Assembly (NCBI GenBank): GCA_023390335.1
Contig: JAEWCZ010000066.1
Coordinates: 186,001-250,000, forward strand
DNA: 64,000 nt
Reading direction: 5' to 3'
Source of the DNA: Bacillota bacterium
GTDB lineage: Bacteria > Bacillota > Clostridia > Acetivibrionales > DSM-1351
Position numbers and translations under genes: made by a program
Part shown: positions 15,288 through 24,504 of the stretch, in pieces
Layout: each line of letters opens with the position of its first letter
Numbering within the stretch: the stretch's first letter is position 1
Notes under the pieces: model-generated
The model's input: only the letters and a program-made list of their open reading frames with translations
Database searches by the model: none
What the model was told of the DNA's origin: nothing

Positions 15288-16526
15288 ATGAATGGCATCA
15301 GTAGTACGAGTAATAGTTGGAAAAAGAACATCATACTGTTTTTGACGAGTCAAACAATATCACTTTTAGGTTCATCTCTGGTTCAGTATGCTATTATCTG
15401 GTATATTACTTTAAATACACAGTCCGGAATTATGATGACATTGTCAATTATCTGTGGCTTCGTACCTACATTTTTTCTTTCACCCTTCGCAGGCGTATGG
15501 GCAGACAGATACAACCGGAAGTTACTTATAATGATCTCAGACAGTTTTATAGCACTTGCTACACTGATAATGGCGATTTTATTTATGGCCGGTTATGACA
15601 GTATGTGGCTTCTCTTTGTAGTACTTGCAATCAGAGCGCTGGGAACAGCAGTTCAAACACCTACGGTAGGGGCATTTATACCGCAGATTGTGCCTCAGGA
15701 AAACCTCACTAAGGTAAATGGAATAAACGGCAGTATACAGTCGTTGGTTATGCTTGCATCACCAATGATAAGCGGTGCATTAATGAGTGTAACGTCTATA
15801 AAAGCTATATTTTTCATTGACGTTGTTACAGCAATAATAGGAGTTCTGGTACTGCTTTTATTTTTACATGTCCCTGTACATGCAAAAGCGGTGGATAAAC
15901 GCTCAGCCGGTTATTTCAAGGATTTTCATGAAGGACTTATATATGCAAAAAACCATAAATACCTGAAAACCTTTTTTGTATTTCAAGCAGTATTTTTAAT
16001 ATCGGCAGCACCCGCAGCATTCCTGACACCCCTTCAGGTTACTCGTTCCTTTGGAAACGATGTGTGGAGGCTTACGGCTATTGAAATAGTGTTTTCAGTA
16101 GGTATGAGTTTGGGCGGAATTGTAATGGCGTCATGGGGAGGCTTCAAGAATAAAGCTTACACCATGGCAATATCTACATTGGTAACAGGCATATGCACCA
16201 TTGTTCTAGGTATAGTACCGGTTTTCTGGATTTATCTTATATTTATGGGTGTCATAGGGATTTCTATGCCTGTTTTCAATATTCCATCTACTGTTTTACT
16301 TCAGGAGAAGGTTGAAGAGGAATATATGGGGAGGGTATTTGGAGTTCTTTCTATGATAACAAGCTCTATGATGCCTGCGGGTATGCTTGTATTTGGTCCC
16401 CTTGCTGATTATATAAGAATAGAATGGCTTTTGAGGGTTACGGGATTGTTTATTGTATTTATCGGAATTGCATTATATTTGAACAAGGTTCTTGTAGAAG
16501 CAGGAAAGCCAAGTGTTAAGATATAA
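15288..16526 (+). CDS. MFS efflux transporter (EntS/MefA-type)
   Basis: A 412-residue, 12-helix major facilitator protein. The loop between helices 2 and 3 reads GVWADRYNRKLLIMISD, the MFS signature, and the second half has GPLADYIR. Overall layout (LFLTSQTISLLGSSLVQYAIIWYIT at the start) matches the DHA3 / enterobactin-exporter and macrolide-efflux branch, so a proton-driven drug or siderophore exporter is likely; the substrate is unknown. The ATG at 15288 is chosen for its AAGGAG site; the upstream in-frame ATG at 15249 overlaps a TATAAT box (15245-15250). It is the first of four MFS genes here. Confidence 0.85.
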   Translation: MNGISSTSNSWKKNIILFLTSQTISLLGSSLVQYAIIWYITLNTQSGIMMTLSIICGFVPTFFLSPFAGVWADRYNRKLLIMISDSFIALATLIMAILFMAGYDSMWLLFVVLAIRALGTAVQTPTVGAFIPQIVPQENLTKVNGINGSIQSLVMLASPMISGALMSVTSIKAIFFIDVVTAIIGVLVLLLFLHVPVHAKAVDKRSAGYFKDFHEGLIYAKNHKYLKTFFVFQAVFLISAAPAAFLTPLQVTRSFGNDVWRLTAIEIVFSVGMSLGGIVMASWGGFKNKAYTMAISTLVTGICTIVLGIVPVFWIYLIFMGVIGISMPVFNIPSTVLLQEKVEEEYMGRVFGVLSMITSSMMPAGMLVFGPLADYIRIEWLLRVTGLFIVFIGIALYLNKVLVEAGKPSVKI

Positions 16527-16588
16527 ATTGATAAATAGAGGGCTTGTAAGCTCAAATATTACTTACAAGCCCCAAAAAATAAGATAAT

Positions 16589-16875
16589 TTATCTAGCTCT
16601 TTGATAGAGAATTCCATCTATCTCATTCATTTGGTCTTGCGTTAAAGGACCGAAATCCTTAGCCGCCTTTCCAATTACTTCTTCACTATCACCAACACCA
16701 TAGCAATCTGCTGTATCCAGAAAGTTTATACCAAGTTCCAAAGCCCTGTGTATGGCTTTAATTGACTCAGCATCATCAACGTCACCCCAACCGTCGTACA
16801 TTCCGTCATAAAAGAATGGTCCGCCAATAGCCTAACAACCTAATCCTAATGCGCTCACTTCAATTCCGAATCGTC
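16589..16875 (-). pseudogene. Aldo/keto reductase pseudogene with internal deletion
   Basis: On the minus strand the N-terminal pattern GIEVSALGLGC is followed by an in-frame TAG (16832-16834) where Trp is expected, then AIGGPFFYDG and GWGDVDDAESIKAIHRALELG with NFLDTADCYG and SEEVIGKA. The frame then jumps directly to GPLTQDQMNEIDGILYQRAR, the usual last residues of these enzymes. Roughly 220 central residues, including the catalytic Lys and His, are missing. No start codon or ribosome site survives upstream. Confidence 0.85.
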
Positions 16876-16922
16876 AATGTAATAAATTAGTCAATATAAA
16901 ATAACCTCCAAGATATAAATAG

Positions 16923-16952
16923 TTGAAGATTATGGTTGTTTGAATGTATAAT
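16923..16952 (+). promoter_or_regulatory. Promoter of the second MFS gene
   Basis: TTGAAG (16923-16928), an 18-base spacer and TATAAT (16947-16952). The -10 box covers the first possible ATG (16944), which argues for the TTG start at 16986. Confidence 0.6.
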
Positions 16953-16985
16953 ATTTATCAGTTAAACTGGAAAGAAGGCGTATAC

Positions 16986-18212
16986 TTGGCAAAATTAAAT
17001 AACCCGTTTATATCGCTAAGACATAAAAATTTCAGGTATTACTGGTTTGGAATGTGTATTTCACAAATAGGAACTTGGATGCAAAATATAGCCCAGCCTC
17101 TTCTTGCATATAAACTTACAGACTCACCGTTTCTGCTTGGGCTTATTGGTGCTCTTCAATTTTTGCCAGTGCTTTTATTTTCTTTATTTGCCGGGGTTTT
17201 AATTGATAGATTTCCTAAGAAGAAAATCTTGATAATTACACAGTCAGCATCTATGTTAATAACACTTGTACTTGCCATTTTAGCCTTTACGGGGGATATA
17301 AGATACTGGCATCTGATAATAATGGCCGCAGCCCTTGGATTGGCAAATACATTGGATATGCCTGCAAGGCAATCTTTTGTTATTGAATTGGTGGGAAAAG
17401 AAGACCTTATGAATGCAATTGCCCTGAATTCTACGGTTTTTAACATCTCAAGGATTATAGGCCCCGCAATAGCAGGTATCTTGATGGAATACTCAGGCGC
17501 AGCTTTTTGTTTTTTTGCAAACGCAATAAGCTTTGGAGCAGTTCTTATAAGCTTGTTTTTCATTAAGCCAATTCACATAAAAAGTGAGGCGGTTCAAAAG
17601 GGTAAAACAGTATTTCAAAATATCGGTGAAGGACTTAGATACATATTAAATAACGAAATACTTTTTACAACTATTATTATAATGGCAGTAGTGGGAACTT
17701 TTGCTCCCAACTTCAGCGTTTTGGTACCTGTGTTCACATCTAAAATTCTTTATATAAATGAAGCCGGGTTTGGCTATCTTATGTCCTTTATGGGTGTAGG
17801 CTCGTTGTTCGGGGCCATTTATGTTGCTTCTTTAAGCAAGTCAGGGCCAAAAAGATTTATTCTTCGTGCAGTACCGGTTTTAGTAGGTTTCCTTTTAATT
17901 GGGGTTGCATATACCAATACATTTATACTCACAGGTTTGGCACTAGCAGTCACAGGCTTTTTCTTTGTCATGTTCAGTTCCAGTTCCAACTCCGCGCTGC
18001 AGCTAAATACTGACAATGAGTACAGGGGAAGAGTAATGAGCATTTATACGCTGGTTTTTGCAGGCTCTACTCCTATAGGAAACCTGTATGCGGGGGAAAT
18101 TACAGAAAATTTTAATGCCCGGATTGGTTTTGTCTCATGCGGTATAGCTATAATCGTACTAATGATTCCCATACTTGTATTAATGAGAGGAGCAAGACAT
18201 TTTGCAAAATAA
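16986..18212 (+). CDS. MFS efflux transporter (EntS-type)
   Basis: A 408-residue, 12-helix exporter. It starts SLRHKNFRYYWFGMCISQIGTWMQNIAQPLLAY, typical of the MFS_3 / EntS branch, and has GVLIDRFPKKKILIITQS as the helix 2-3 loop. The TTG start at 16986 follows AGAAGG by 7 bases and lies downstream of the promoter; the in-frame ATG at 16944 overlaps the -10 box and has no site. Its end overlaps the next MFS gene by 11 bases, so the two are translationally linked. Substrate unknown. Confidence 0.83.
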   Translation: MAKLNNPFISLRHKNFRYYWFGMCISQIGTWMQNIAQPLLAYKLTDSPFLLGLIGALQFLPVLLFSLFAGVLIDRFPKKKILIITQSASMLITLVLAILAFTGDIRYWHLIIMAAALGLANTLDMPARQSFVIELVGKEDLMNAIALNSTVFNISRIIGPAIAGILMEYSGAAFCFFANAISFGAVLISLFFIKPIHIKSEAVQKGKTVFQNIGEGLRYILNNEILFTTIIIMAVVGTFAPNFSVLVPVFTSKILYINEAGFGYLMSFMGVGSLFGAIYVASLSKSGPKRFILRAVPVLVGFLLIGVAYTNTFILTGLALAVTGFFFVMFSSSSNSALQLNTDNEYRGRVMSIYTLVFAGSTPIGNLYAGEITENFNARIGFVSCGIAIIVLMIPILVLMRGARHFAK

Positions 18213-19428
18213 TAACGAAAATTATAACGGTTCAAAATTGAACAGGTTTTTGGTGCTTATAATGGCTGCAGCGACCGGAATAACTGTGGCAAACCTTTAT
18301 TATATTCAGCCTTTGCTTGCAGAAATTGCAAAAACCTTTAATGTATCACAGGTCAGTGTTGGTTTTGTGGCAATGCTTACTCAAGCAGGTTATGCTCTGG
18401 GAATGTTATTTCTGTTGCCTCTTGCGGATATAAAGGAAAAAAGAAAACTAATAGTAACAATGCTGCTTTGTTCATTCTGCTCACTTTTGTTAATGTTCTT
18501 TTCTAATAGCATCGTAATGATTGCATTTTCATCATTTGCTATAGGGTTTACGTCTGTTGTACCACAGCTTATAGTACCTTTGGCTGCCCAGCTTGCTGAC
18601 CCAAAGGAGAGAGGCAAGATAATTGGAACAGTAATGAGCGGATTACTCATTGGAATACTTTTATCACGTACCTTTAGCGGACTGATAGGGGAATACCTTG
18701 GCTGGAGGGTCGTCTACCTGATAGCAGCGGTATTGATGCTTTCTTTGGCTGTTTTTTTAAGAAAATTCATACCTGAATGTCCTGCTATATCAAGCCTAGG
18801 CTATAAAGATTTGTTCACATCAATGGGGAAGCTGGTTAAAGAACTTGAGATTTTAAGGGAGGCATCACTTAACGGGGCCATGATGTTCGGTGCTTTTAGT
18901 GCATTCTGGACAACCCTGGTATTCCTGCTTCAAAGCCCTTCATACCGCATGGGCGCCGACGCTGCCGGATTATTTGGCCTAGTTGGAATAGTTGGTGCTT
19001 TAACTGCTCCTGTAGTTGGAAGAATTGCAGACAAGAGAAGTCCAAGATTTACTGTAGGGGTGGGAATGTTTATTGTAATTGGGGCATATCTGTGTTTTCT
19101 GTTTCTTGGATTTAAGCTTTGGGGTCTGGTTACAGGTATAATTTTGCTGGATTTAGGTGTTCAGTCATGCCAGATATCAAACCAGACGAGAGTTCACTCT
19201 TTAAGTAACGAAGCAAGAAACAGGATAAATACGGTATTTATGGTATCATATTTTGTAGGAGGGGCTACGGGCTCATTTTTGGGCTCCTTCAGTTATGCAC
19301 ATTTTTCATGGACAGGCGTATGTATTTTTGGACTTTTAACACAATTCATTGCAGTTACAGCATACATGGTAAGAAGTAAAAAGTATAAAGAAAAGCCGGA
19401 TACAAAAAAATTAGCCGATTGTAGTTGA
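18202..19428 (+). CDS. MFS transporter (DHA1/YnfM-type)
   Basis: A 408-residue, 12-helix MFS protein beginning with MAAATGITVANLYYIQPLLAEIA-like sequence, typical of the DHA1 branch that includes YnfM and related drug or arabinose exporters. The helix 2-3 loop is LLPLADIKEKRKLIVTML. The TTG start overlaps the end of the previous gene; AGGAG stands 9 bases before it. Although next to three other exporters, it belongs to a different MFS subgroup, so the cluster is not a simple tandem duplication. Confidence 0.83.
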   Translation: MQNNNENYNGSKLNRFLVLIMAAATGITVANLYYIQPLLAEIAKTFNVSQVSVGFVAMLTQAGYALGMLFLLPLADIKEKRKLIVTMLLCSFCSLLLMFFSNSIVMIAFSSFAIGFTSVVPQLIVPLAAQLADPKERGKIIGTVMSGLLIGILLSRTFSGLIGEYLGWRVVYLIAAVLMLSLAVFLRKFIPECPAISSLGYKDLFTSMGKLVKELEILREASLNGAMMFGAFSAFWTTLVFLLQSPSYRMGADAAGLFGLVGIVGALTAPVVGRIADKRSPRFTVGVGMFIVIGAYLCFLFLGFKLWGLVTGIILLDLGVQSCQISNQTRVHSLSNEARNRINTVFMVSYFVGGATGSFLGSFSYAHFSWTGVCIFGLLTQFIAVTAYMVRSKKYKEKPDTKKLADCS

Positions 19429-19466
19429 TTGTATGTAGATAGGCTTTTGTGGTTTAGGAGGTTAAT

Positions 19467-20678
19467 ATGGAAAAACTGTGGACAAAAAATTTCTTCATAT
19501 TATGGCAAAGCCAGTTAGTTTCAACATTAGGGGACGCTGCTTATAGTGTGGCACTTGGCTTCTGGGTTCTTTCAAAAACAGGTTCAACTGCTCTTATGGG
19601 AACGCTTATGGCTGCGTCGACTTTCCCGGGGGTACTGTTTTCTCCATTTGCGGGAGTACTTATTGACAGAAGCAATAGAAAGCGCTTATTGATTCTGATG
19701 GACATTTTACGAGGGGTGTCTATTATTACACTCTCTATTACTGCATTCAAAGGGTTGATTGCAATATGGATGGTGTTTGCAGCTGGCATATTACTGAGTG
19801 TCTGCGGGGCAGTTTTTAGGCCGGGAGTTAATTCATCGATACCTGATTTGGTTCCTAAGAGCAAGCTTGCAGGTGCAAATTCAATGCTTGCAATAGTATC
19901 TACAGGCTCCAATATGCTTGGAAATGTTGCAGGTGGTTTTTTGTTTCAGCTTATAGGAGCACCATTTTTATTTCTTTTTAACGGACTATCATATATTTTC
20001 TCAGGCTCATCATTATTTTTTGTAAAGATACCTAAAATCAAAAAGAAGGATAAAAATCACTTTTTTAAGGACATGGGAGAGGGTTTCAAATTCATGTGGG
20101 GAATGAAGGGACTGAGACTGCTGCTAATAATGGCCGCAATAGTAAACTTCTTATCCTACATTGCAATAGTACTGTTTATGCCTTATTTTGAACAGAATCC
20201 AAATTTGGGCCCTGGTAAGTACGGTATGGCTATGGCTTGCTTTATGGGTGGAGCAATTGCAGGCTTTTTCGTGTCATCTACCGTATCGGTTCCACTTAAA
20301 AGAAAACTGGATTACCTAATATTAGCAAATGTTTTTTCAAATCTATGCCTGATTATTTCGGCTTACTTGACAAGTTTTGCTGCTATGATACTGTTTTTAC
20401 TAATTGGAGGTTTTTTAAATGCAATTGTAAACGTAATTATTATGACAACAGTACAGGCGGCAGCTCCCCAGGAGATGAGAGGCAAAGTAATGGCCTTTAT
20501 GAGTATGATAACCCAATCCATGACACCATTTGCAATGGCTCTCGGAGGTGTATTGGCAGGATATTTTTCTATAAGGGCTATAATTACTTCCAGTCTCCTA
20601 CTGGTTATTTTAACCGTAACTCCTTTTTATTTTATCAAATCCCTTAAAGAATTCTTCCTAAAAAATATAGATGTATAA
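19467..20678 (+). CDS. MFS efflux transporter (macrolide-efflux-type)
   Basis: A 403-residue, 12-helix exporter of the MFS_3 branch. It opens with WTKNFFILWQSQLVSTLGD and has GVLIDRSNRKRLLILMDILRG as the MFS loop, as in MefA-like macrolide efflux proteins. The second half shows VQAAAPQEMRGKVMAFMSM, also typical. The start has TTAGGAGGTTAAT before the ATG. It is 38 bases after the previous MFS gene and likely the last gene of that operon. Export of a natural product is plausible; no biosynthetic genes are nearby. Confidence 0.85.
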   Translation: MEKLWTKNFFILWQSQLVSTLGDAAYSVALGFWVLSKTGSTALMGTLMAASTFPGVLFSPFAGVLIDRSNRKRLLILMDILRGVSIITLSITAFKGLIAIWMVFAAGILLSVCGAVFRPGVNSSIPDLVPKSKLAGANSMLAIVSTGSNMLGNVAGGFLFQLIGAPFLFLFNGLSYIFSGSSLFFVKIPKIKKKDKNHFFKDMGEGFKFMWGMKGLRLLLIMAAIVNFLSYIAIVLFMPYFEQNPNLGPGKYGMAMACFMGGAIAGFFVSSTVSVPLKRKLDYLILANVFSNLCLIISAYLTSFAAMILFLLIGGFLNAIVNVIIMTTVQAAAPQEMRGKVMAFMSMITQSMTPFAMALGGVLAGYFSIRAIITSSLLLVILTVTPFYFIKSLKEFFLKNIDV

Positions 20679-20720
20679 ATTAAGTGTTACTAGGAATATT
20701 TACATGTGTACCATACTATA

Positions 20721-20750
20721 TTGACAACAGTCCTTTAAGTGTGGTATTGT
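20721..20750 (+). promoter_or_regulatory. Promoter of speA
   Basis: TTGACA (20721-20726), 18-base spacer, TATTGT (20745-20750). Confidence 0.6.
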
Positions 20751-20862
20751 ACGCTTTTAGAAAATAAATTTTTGACTTTACCTTTGTGAAGCACCTTGGA
20801 ATTTTCAAGAATAATCCGTTGTTAGGTAGAGAATAAATTGTTATATGGAAAGGAAGAGGGCC

Positions 20863-22782
20863 ATGAATAAAGCAGAACTTTTAGGCAGATGGACAAAAGA
20901 AAAGTCCGAAGAACTTTATGGTATTAAGAATTGGGGAGCCGGCTATTTTTCTGTATCTGACAATGGAGAGGTGTTAGTGAATCCATACAAGGATAACAAC
21001 TCTGCAGCTGTAAGTCTGATGGATATTATATCCGGTGTCCGTGAACGTGGGTTAGATATGCCTGTGCTCCTGCGTTTTGAAAATCTGCTGGACTCACAGA
21101 TTTCATTTTTAAATAATTCATTTAATGAAGCAATGCAAAAGCTTAACTATAAGGGTGCATACCGCGGTGTTTATCCCATAAAGGTTAATCAGCAGCAGCA
21201 GGTAGTAGAGGAAGTAACAAGATTCGGACAGAGATACCACCACGGACTTGAAGTGGGTAGTAAGGCTGAATTGGTTGCCGCGCTTTCAGTAATGAAAGAT
21301 AAGGAAGCCTGTCTTATCTGTAACGGATACAAAGATGAAGAATTTATAGATTTAGGACTTTATGCAGTAAAAATGGGCTTTAAGTGCTTTTTTGTTATAG
21401 AGATACCCGGTGAGTTGGATATAGTACTTGAACGCTCAAGGGCATTGGGCATTAAGCCAAATATTGGCATCCGTATAAAGCTCTCAGCAAAAGCAGGGGG
21501 CCACTGGACAGAATCCGGCGGAGACCGTAGTATATTCGGACTGAACATGTCTCAGGTTATTTCCATGGTTGATAGGTTGAAGGCAGAGGAAATGATTGAT
21601 TGCCTTAAACTACTTCACTATCACCTGGGCTCACAGATACCCAACATTAGAGATATCCGTTCTGCGGTTCTGGAGGCAGCCAGAGTATATGCTGAGCTTG
21701 TAAAAGAAGGCGCACCGATGGGATACCTTGATTTGGGCGGCGGCTTGGCAGTAGACTATGATGGTTCAAACACCAATTATACAAACAGCCGTAACTATAC
21801 TGTGGAGGAGTACTGTACAGACATTGTAGAGGCTGTTATGACCACCCTTGATTCAAGCGACGTACCACACCCTGTAATTGTTACAGAGTCAGGTCGTACA
21901 ACGGTTGCGTATTATTCTGTACTAATTTTCAATGTACTGGATATCGAAAAATTTGAAGAGCATGATATACCGGACAAGCTGAATGAAAATACATCAGAGC
22001 AGATAAGAAACCTGTTTGACGTAAATAAGAATATAACTCTTAAAAATATACAGGAGTGCTATAACGATGCCCTTTACTATAGGGATGAAATACGTGACAT
22101 GTTCAAACATGGACGTATCAGCCTCCGCGAACGTGCATTTTCCGAAAAGATATTCTGGAATACCATAAACCAGATAGCAAAGGAAAAACAAAAACTGAAA
22201 AATGCTCCCCCTGACTTGGAGGATATTGAAAGCGCAATTGCCGACATTTACTACTGTAATTTTTCGGTATTTCAATCAATACCTGACAGTTGGGCTATAG
22301 ATCAGCTGTTCCCTATAATGCCTTTACACAGACTGCTGGAATTGCCAAAAAGAAATGCGGTAATAGCCGATATAACCTGTGACTGTGATGGGAAAATAGA
22401 CCATTTTATAGATCTTCATGATGTAAGAACTACACTTCCGCTTCATGAGTTCAAAAGCGAACAGGACTACTACCTTGGAGTATTTTTAGTTGGTGCGTAC
22501 CAGGAGACTTTAGGAGACCTTCACAATTTATTTGGAGACACAAATGTTGTCAGTGTAAGAATAAATGGTGACGGTACGCATGATCTTGTAAAAGAAATCC
22601 ATGGAGACAGTGTTTCTGATGTGCTATCATATGTTGAATTTGATCCAAAAGACATGCTGGTAAGCTTCCGTGAAAAAGCCGAACAGGCAATTCATGAGGG
22701 CTTAATAAGCGCCAGTGAAAGACCTGAAATAATGAGGGCATATGATAATGGGTTAAGAGGATACACCTATTACGAGAGATAG
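20863..22782 (+). CDS. speA: Biosynthetic arginine decarboxylase
   Basis: A 639-residue PLP enzyme of the alanine-racemase fold, making agmatine from arginine for polyamine synthesis. Length and layout match SpeA (about 630-660). The PLP lysine is K107 in GVYPIKVNQQQ; the Gly-rich phosphate site is LDLGGGLAVDYDGS; the C-terminal barrel contains ADITCDCDGKID, holding the substrate Cys/Asp. The ATG at 20863 follows AAAGGAAGAGGGCC; an in-frame ATG at 20845 overlaps that site. Genes for carboxy(nor)spermidine formation lie 5 kb downstream. Confidence 0.93.
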   Translation: MNKAELLGRWTKEKSEELYGIKNWGAGYFSVSDNGEVLVNPYKDNNSAAVSLMDIISGVRERGLDMPVLLRFENLLDSQISFLNNSFNEAMQKLNYKGAYRGVYPIKVNQQQQVVEEVTRFGQRYHHGLEVGSKAELVAALSVMKDKEACLICNGYKDEEFIDLGLYAVKMGFKCFFVIEIPGELDIVLERSRALGIKPNIGIRIKLSAKAGGHWTESGGDRSIFGLNMSQVISMVDRLKAEEMIDCLKLLHYHLGSQIPNIRDIRSAVLEAARVYAELVKEGAPMGYLDLGGGLAVDYDGSNTNYTNSRNYTVEEYCTDIVEAVMTTLDSSDVPHPVIVTESGRTTVAYYSVLIFNVLDIEKFEEHDIPDKLNENTSEQIRNLFDVNKNITLKNIQECYNDALYYRDEIRDMFKHGRISLRERAFSEKIFWNTINQIAKEKQKLKNAPPDLEDIESAIADIYYCNFSVFQSIPDSWAIDQLFPIMPLHRLLELPKRNAVIADITCDCDGKIDHFIDLHDVRTTLPLHEFKSEQDYYLGVFLVGAYQETLGDLHNLFGDTNVVSVRINGDGTHDLVKEIHGDSVSDVLSYVEFDPKDMLVSFREKAEQAIHEGLISASERPEIMRAYDNGLRGYTYYER

Positions 22783-22808
22783 AAGTATTAGCTAATAAAA
22801 TTATTACT

Positions 22809-22861
22809 AAAAGGTCTGCGGCAATAGGACTAGACAGTCTGAAATGCTACAGACCTTTTTT
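22809..22861 (+). terminator. Intrinsic terminator of speA
   Basis: AAAAGGTCTG pairs with CAGACCTTTT across a 31-base loop, followed by a T run. Confidence 0.75.
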
Positions 22862-22890
22862 GATTTGAGACCCCTTCTATTTACAAATGC

Positions 22891-23256
22891 CTACTTCCCA
22901 AGATCCTCCCAGTGTTCATATGCTTCATACAGTTCTGAAAAAGCTCCCGCTTTATCCTTTGCAAGTATTGAACCACGGAGACGTGCCAGATTAATACTAA
23001 ATGCGTTAATCTCATCACGTTCTGAGCTGAACTGAACCCTTCTGACGATTTTCTTCCAGACTTCAGACAAATTGTTTGTATCCTTAACGGCTTTATCCCA
23101 ATCGTCCTTTTGGATATCATTAATAACGGTGTTTATTGATTTAGGAATACTATCATTTTTTCCAAGTGGCCTTTTTAAAAAGTTATCACTTTCCATAACC
23201 AAGATAAAAAAAACAATTGTTACTATAGGAATAGTTATAATTAGGAATTTTCTCAT
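22891..23256 (-). CDS. DUF4363-family membrane-anchored protein
   Basis: A 121-residue protein with one N-terminal membrane helix (about residues 4-20) and a helical, charged remainder. The stretch INDIQKDDWDKAVKDTNNLSEVWKKI is typical of DUF4363 proteins. It lies 14 bases downstream of the DUF421 gene on the same strand, and the same pair of families recurs on the other strand at 24103-25176. The function is unknown; DUF421 partners suggest a role in the membrane or spore envelope. Confidence 0.75.
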   Translation of the reverse strand: MRKFLIITIPIVTIVFFILVMESDNFLKRPLGKNDSIPKSINTVINDIQKDDWDKAVKDTNNLSEVWKKIVRRVQFSSERDEINAFSINLARLRGSILAKDKAGAFSELYEAYEHWEDLGK

Positions 23257-23270
23257 GTTGATTCACTCCA

Positions 23271-23999
23271 TTAATAAGGTCCTTTGTAATCACCTATATC
23301 GGTGATTTTGGTCATGCGGTCGTCGTATAAATCAAGATAAAGGGAACCGGAGGAGTCTAGAGTTGCAATGAAAACATCTGAAATGTTTGTAATTCCCTTC
23401 TTTTTTAGTTCACTTAAAAGCCAGTTTTTATCTTTTTCCAGCTGCCTTAGATTTTCCTCTATTAATATTCCGTCATAAATCAGTTCACTACTTATACCTG
23501 ATGGTTTTTTCTGAATATGCATGTCCTTTGGAGTAAGGTTTTGAAATTCAGGTTTTTTCAGAACTGATAATTGACCGTTTGGCTCAATGATTGCAAAATC
23601 AACTTCATTCATGTCAAAAATATCCTTGTTTCTTAAGAGTTCAGTGATATCTGAAACCCTGAATTTCATTTTTTTCAAGGTCTTCTCCATTATTTTACCG
23701 TTCATAATCACTATAGTAGGCTCATTTTCCAAATACTTGGCTACATATCTCCATCTCAAAGTTATATATTCCAGCAAAAGACCCAGAGCTGCCCATACGA
23801 GTAACCCGATCCAGTGGGGCCATGATCGGCTGGAAAGGTCTGTTGACAATGTTGCTGCAATGGAACCGATAGTTATACCCAATATATAATCAAAGAATGT
23901 GAGTTGGCTTATTTGTTCCTTGCCTAATATTCTAGTAAATATCAACAGTGAAAAAAAGCTTATAATTGATCTGACACATACTACCAGTCCTTCATTCAA
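23271..23999 (-). CDS. DUF421 / YetF-family membrane protein
   Basis: A 242-residue protein: three N-terminal membrane helices (about 5-85) and a cytoplasmic C-terminal alpha/beta domain. Family features are LLIFTRILGKEQISQLTFFDYILGITIGSIAA and the C-terminal DFAIIEPNGQLSVLKKP. The open frame runs much further upstream, but the TTG at 23999 is preferred because GGAGG lies 7 bases before it and the upstream part has no domain. DUF421 is the same domain found in the 2Duf protein linked to spore heat resistance in Bacillus. It forms an operon with the DUF4363 gene. Confidence 0.85.
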   Translation of the reverse strand: MNEGLVVCVRSIISFFSLLIFTRILGKEQISQLTFFDYILGITIGSIAATLSTDLSSRSWPHWIGLLVWAALGLLLEYITLRWRYVAKYLENEPTIVIMNGKIMEKTLKKMKFRVSDITELLRNKDIFDMNEVDFAIIEPNGQLSVLKKPEFQNLTPKDMHIQKKPSGISSELIYDGILIEENLRQLEKDKNWLLSELKKKGITNISDVFIATLDSSGSLYLDLYDDRMTKITDIGDYKGPY

Positions 24000-24102
24000 T
24001 TCAATTCCTCCAGACAACCGATAATAAGTTATTATTCTGTAGTAAATATTTTTTATGCAGTTAAAGCAGAATAATGTTAAGTGTAACGGAGGTGAAAATT
24101 TC

Positions 24103-24474
24103 ATGTTTATCGGGTCTGATATAAGAGGAAAACTCGCAATTGTATGGCTTGTGTTATTTATGTTAATGTGGATAGTTTTTACGGGCTGTTTTAAGACAGA
24201 AACCATGCGAAGCCAACTGGAAGCTATCGAACAGGCCGTTACGAGCAAAGATTGGCCAAAAGCACAAAAAGAGGCAGAAAAATTCACAGCTACTTACAAG
24301 ACCAGAAAATATATTATTGATATTAACAACTCAAGTGAAATAAGTATTACATTCAATCATACAGTTGAACAACTTGCTCTTGCAGTAAAAAATAAGCAGG
24401 ATAGTGCGATTGAGTACACCGGATTATTAAAAGCAGCACTTGGATACGTCGCAAGGCCATTTGCAGAGCCGTAA
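24103..24474 (+). CDS. DUF4363-like membrane-anchored protein (second copy)
   Basis: A 123-residue protein with an N-terminal helix (about residues 9-27) ending in FTGC, which could be a lipobox, and a helical soluble part with LEAIEQAVTSKDWPKAQKEAEKF, echoing the DDWDKAVKD segment of the copy at 22891. The ATG at 24103 is chosen because of GGAGGTGAAAATTTC; an in-frame ATG at 24055 has no site. It precedes the second DUF421 gene by 30 bases, whereas in the other pair the DUF421 gene comes first. Confidence 0.72.
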   Translation: MFIGSDIRGKLAIVWLVLFMLMWIVFTGCFKTETMRSQLEAIEQAVTSKDWPKAQKEAEKFTATYKTRKYIIDINNSSEISITFNHTVEQLALAVKNKQDSAIEYTGLLKAALGYVARPFAEP

Positions 24475-24504
24475 ATAAGTATTAATTAAGTGTAGGAGAA
24501 AAAT

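Noticed and set aside
16542..16573. Hairpin GGGCTTGTAAG / CTTACAAGCCC as terminator of the first MFS gene
   Set aside because: The stem is good but is followed by C and an A run, not T; it may be an mRNA stabiliser, so I did not list it as a terminator.
24000..24287. N-terminal extension of the DUF421 protein by 96 residues
   Set aside because: The extra part overlaps the divergent DUF4363 gene, has no domain, and the TTG at 23999 has a perfectly spaced GGAGG.
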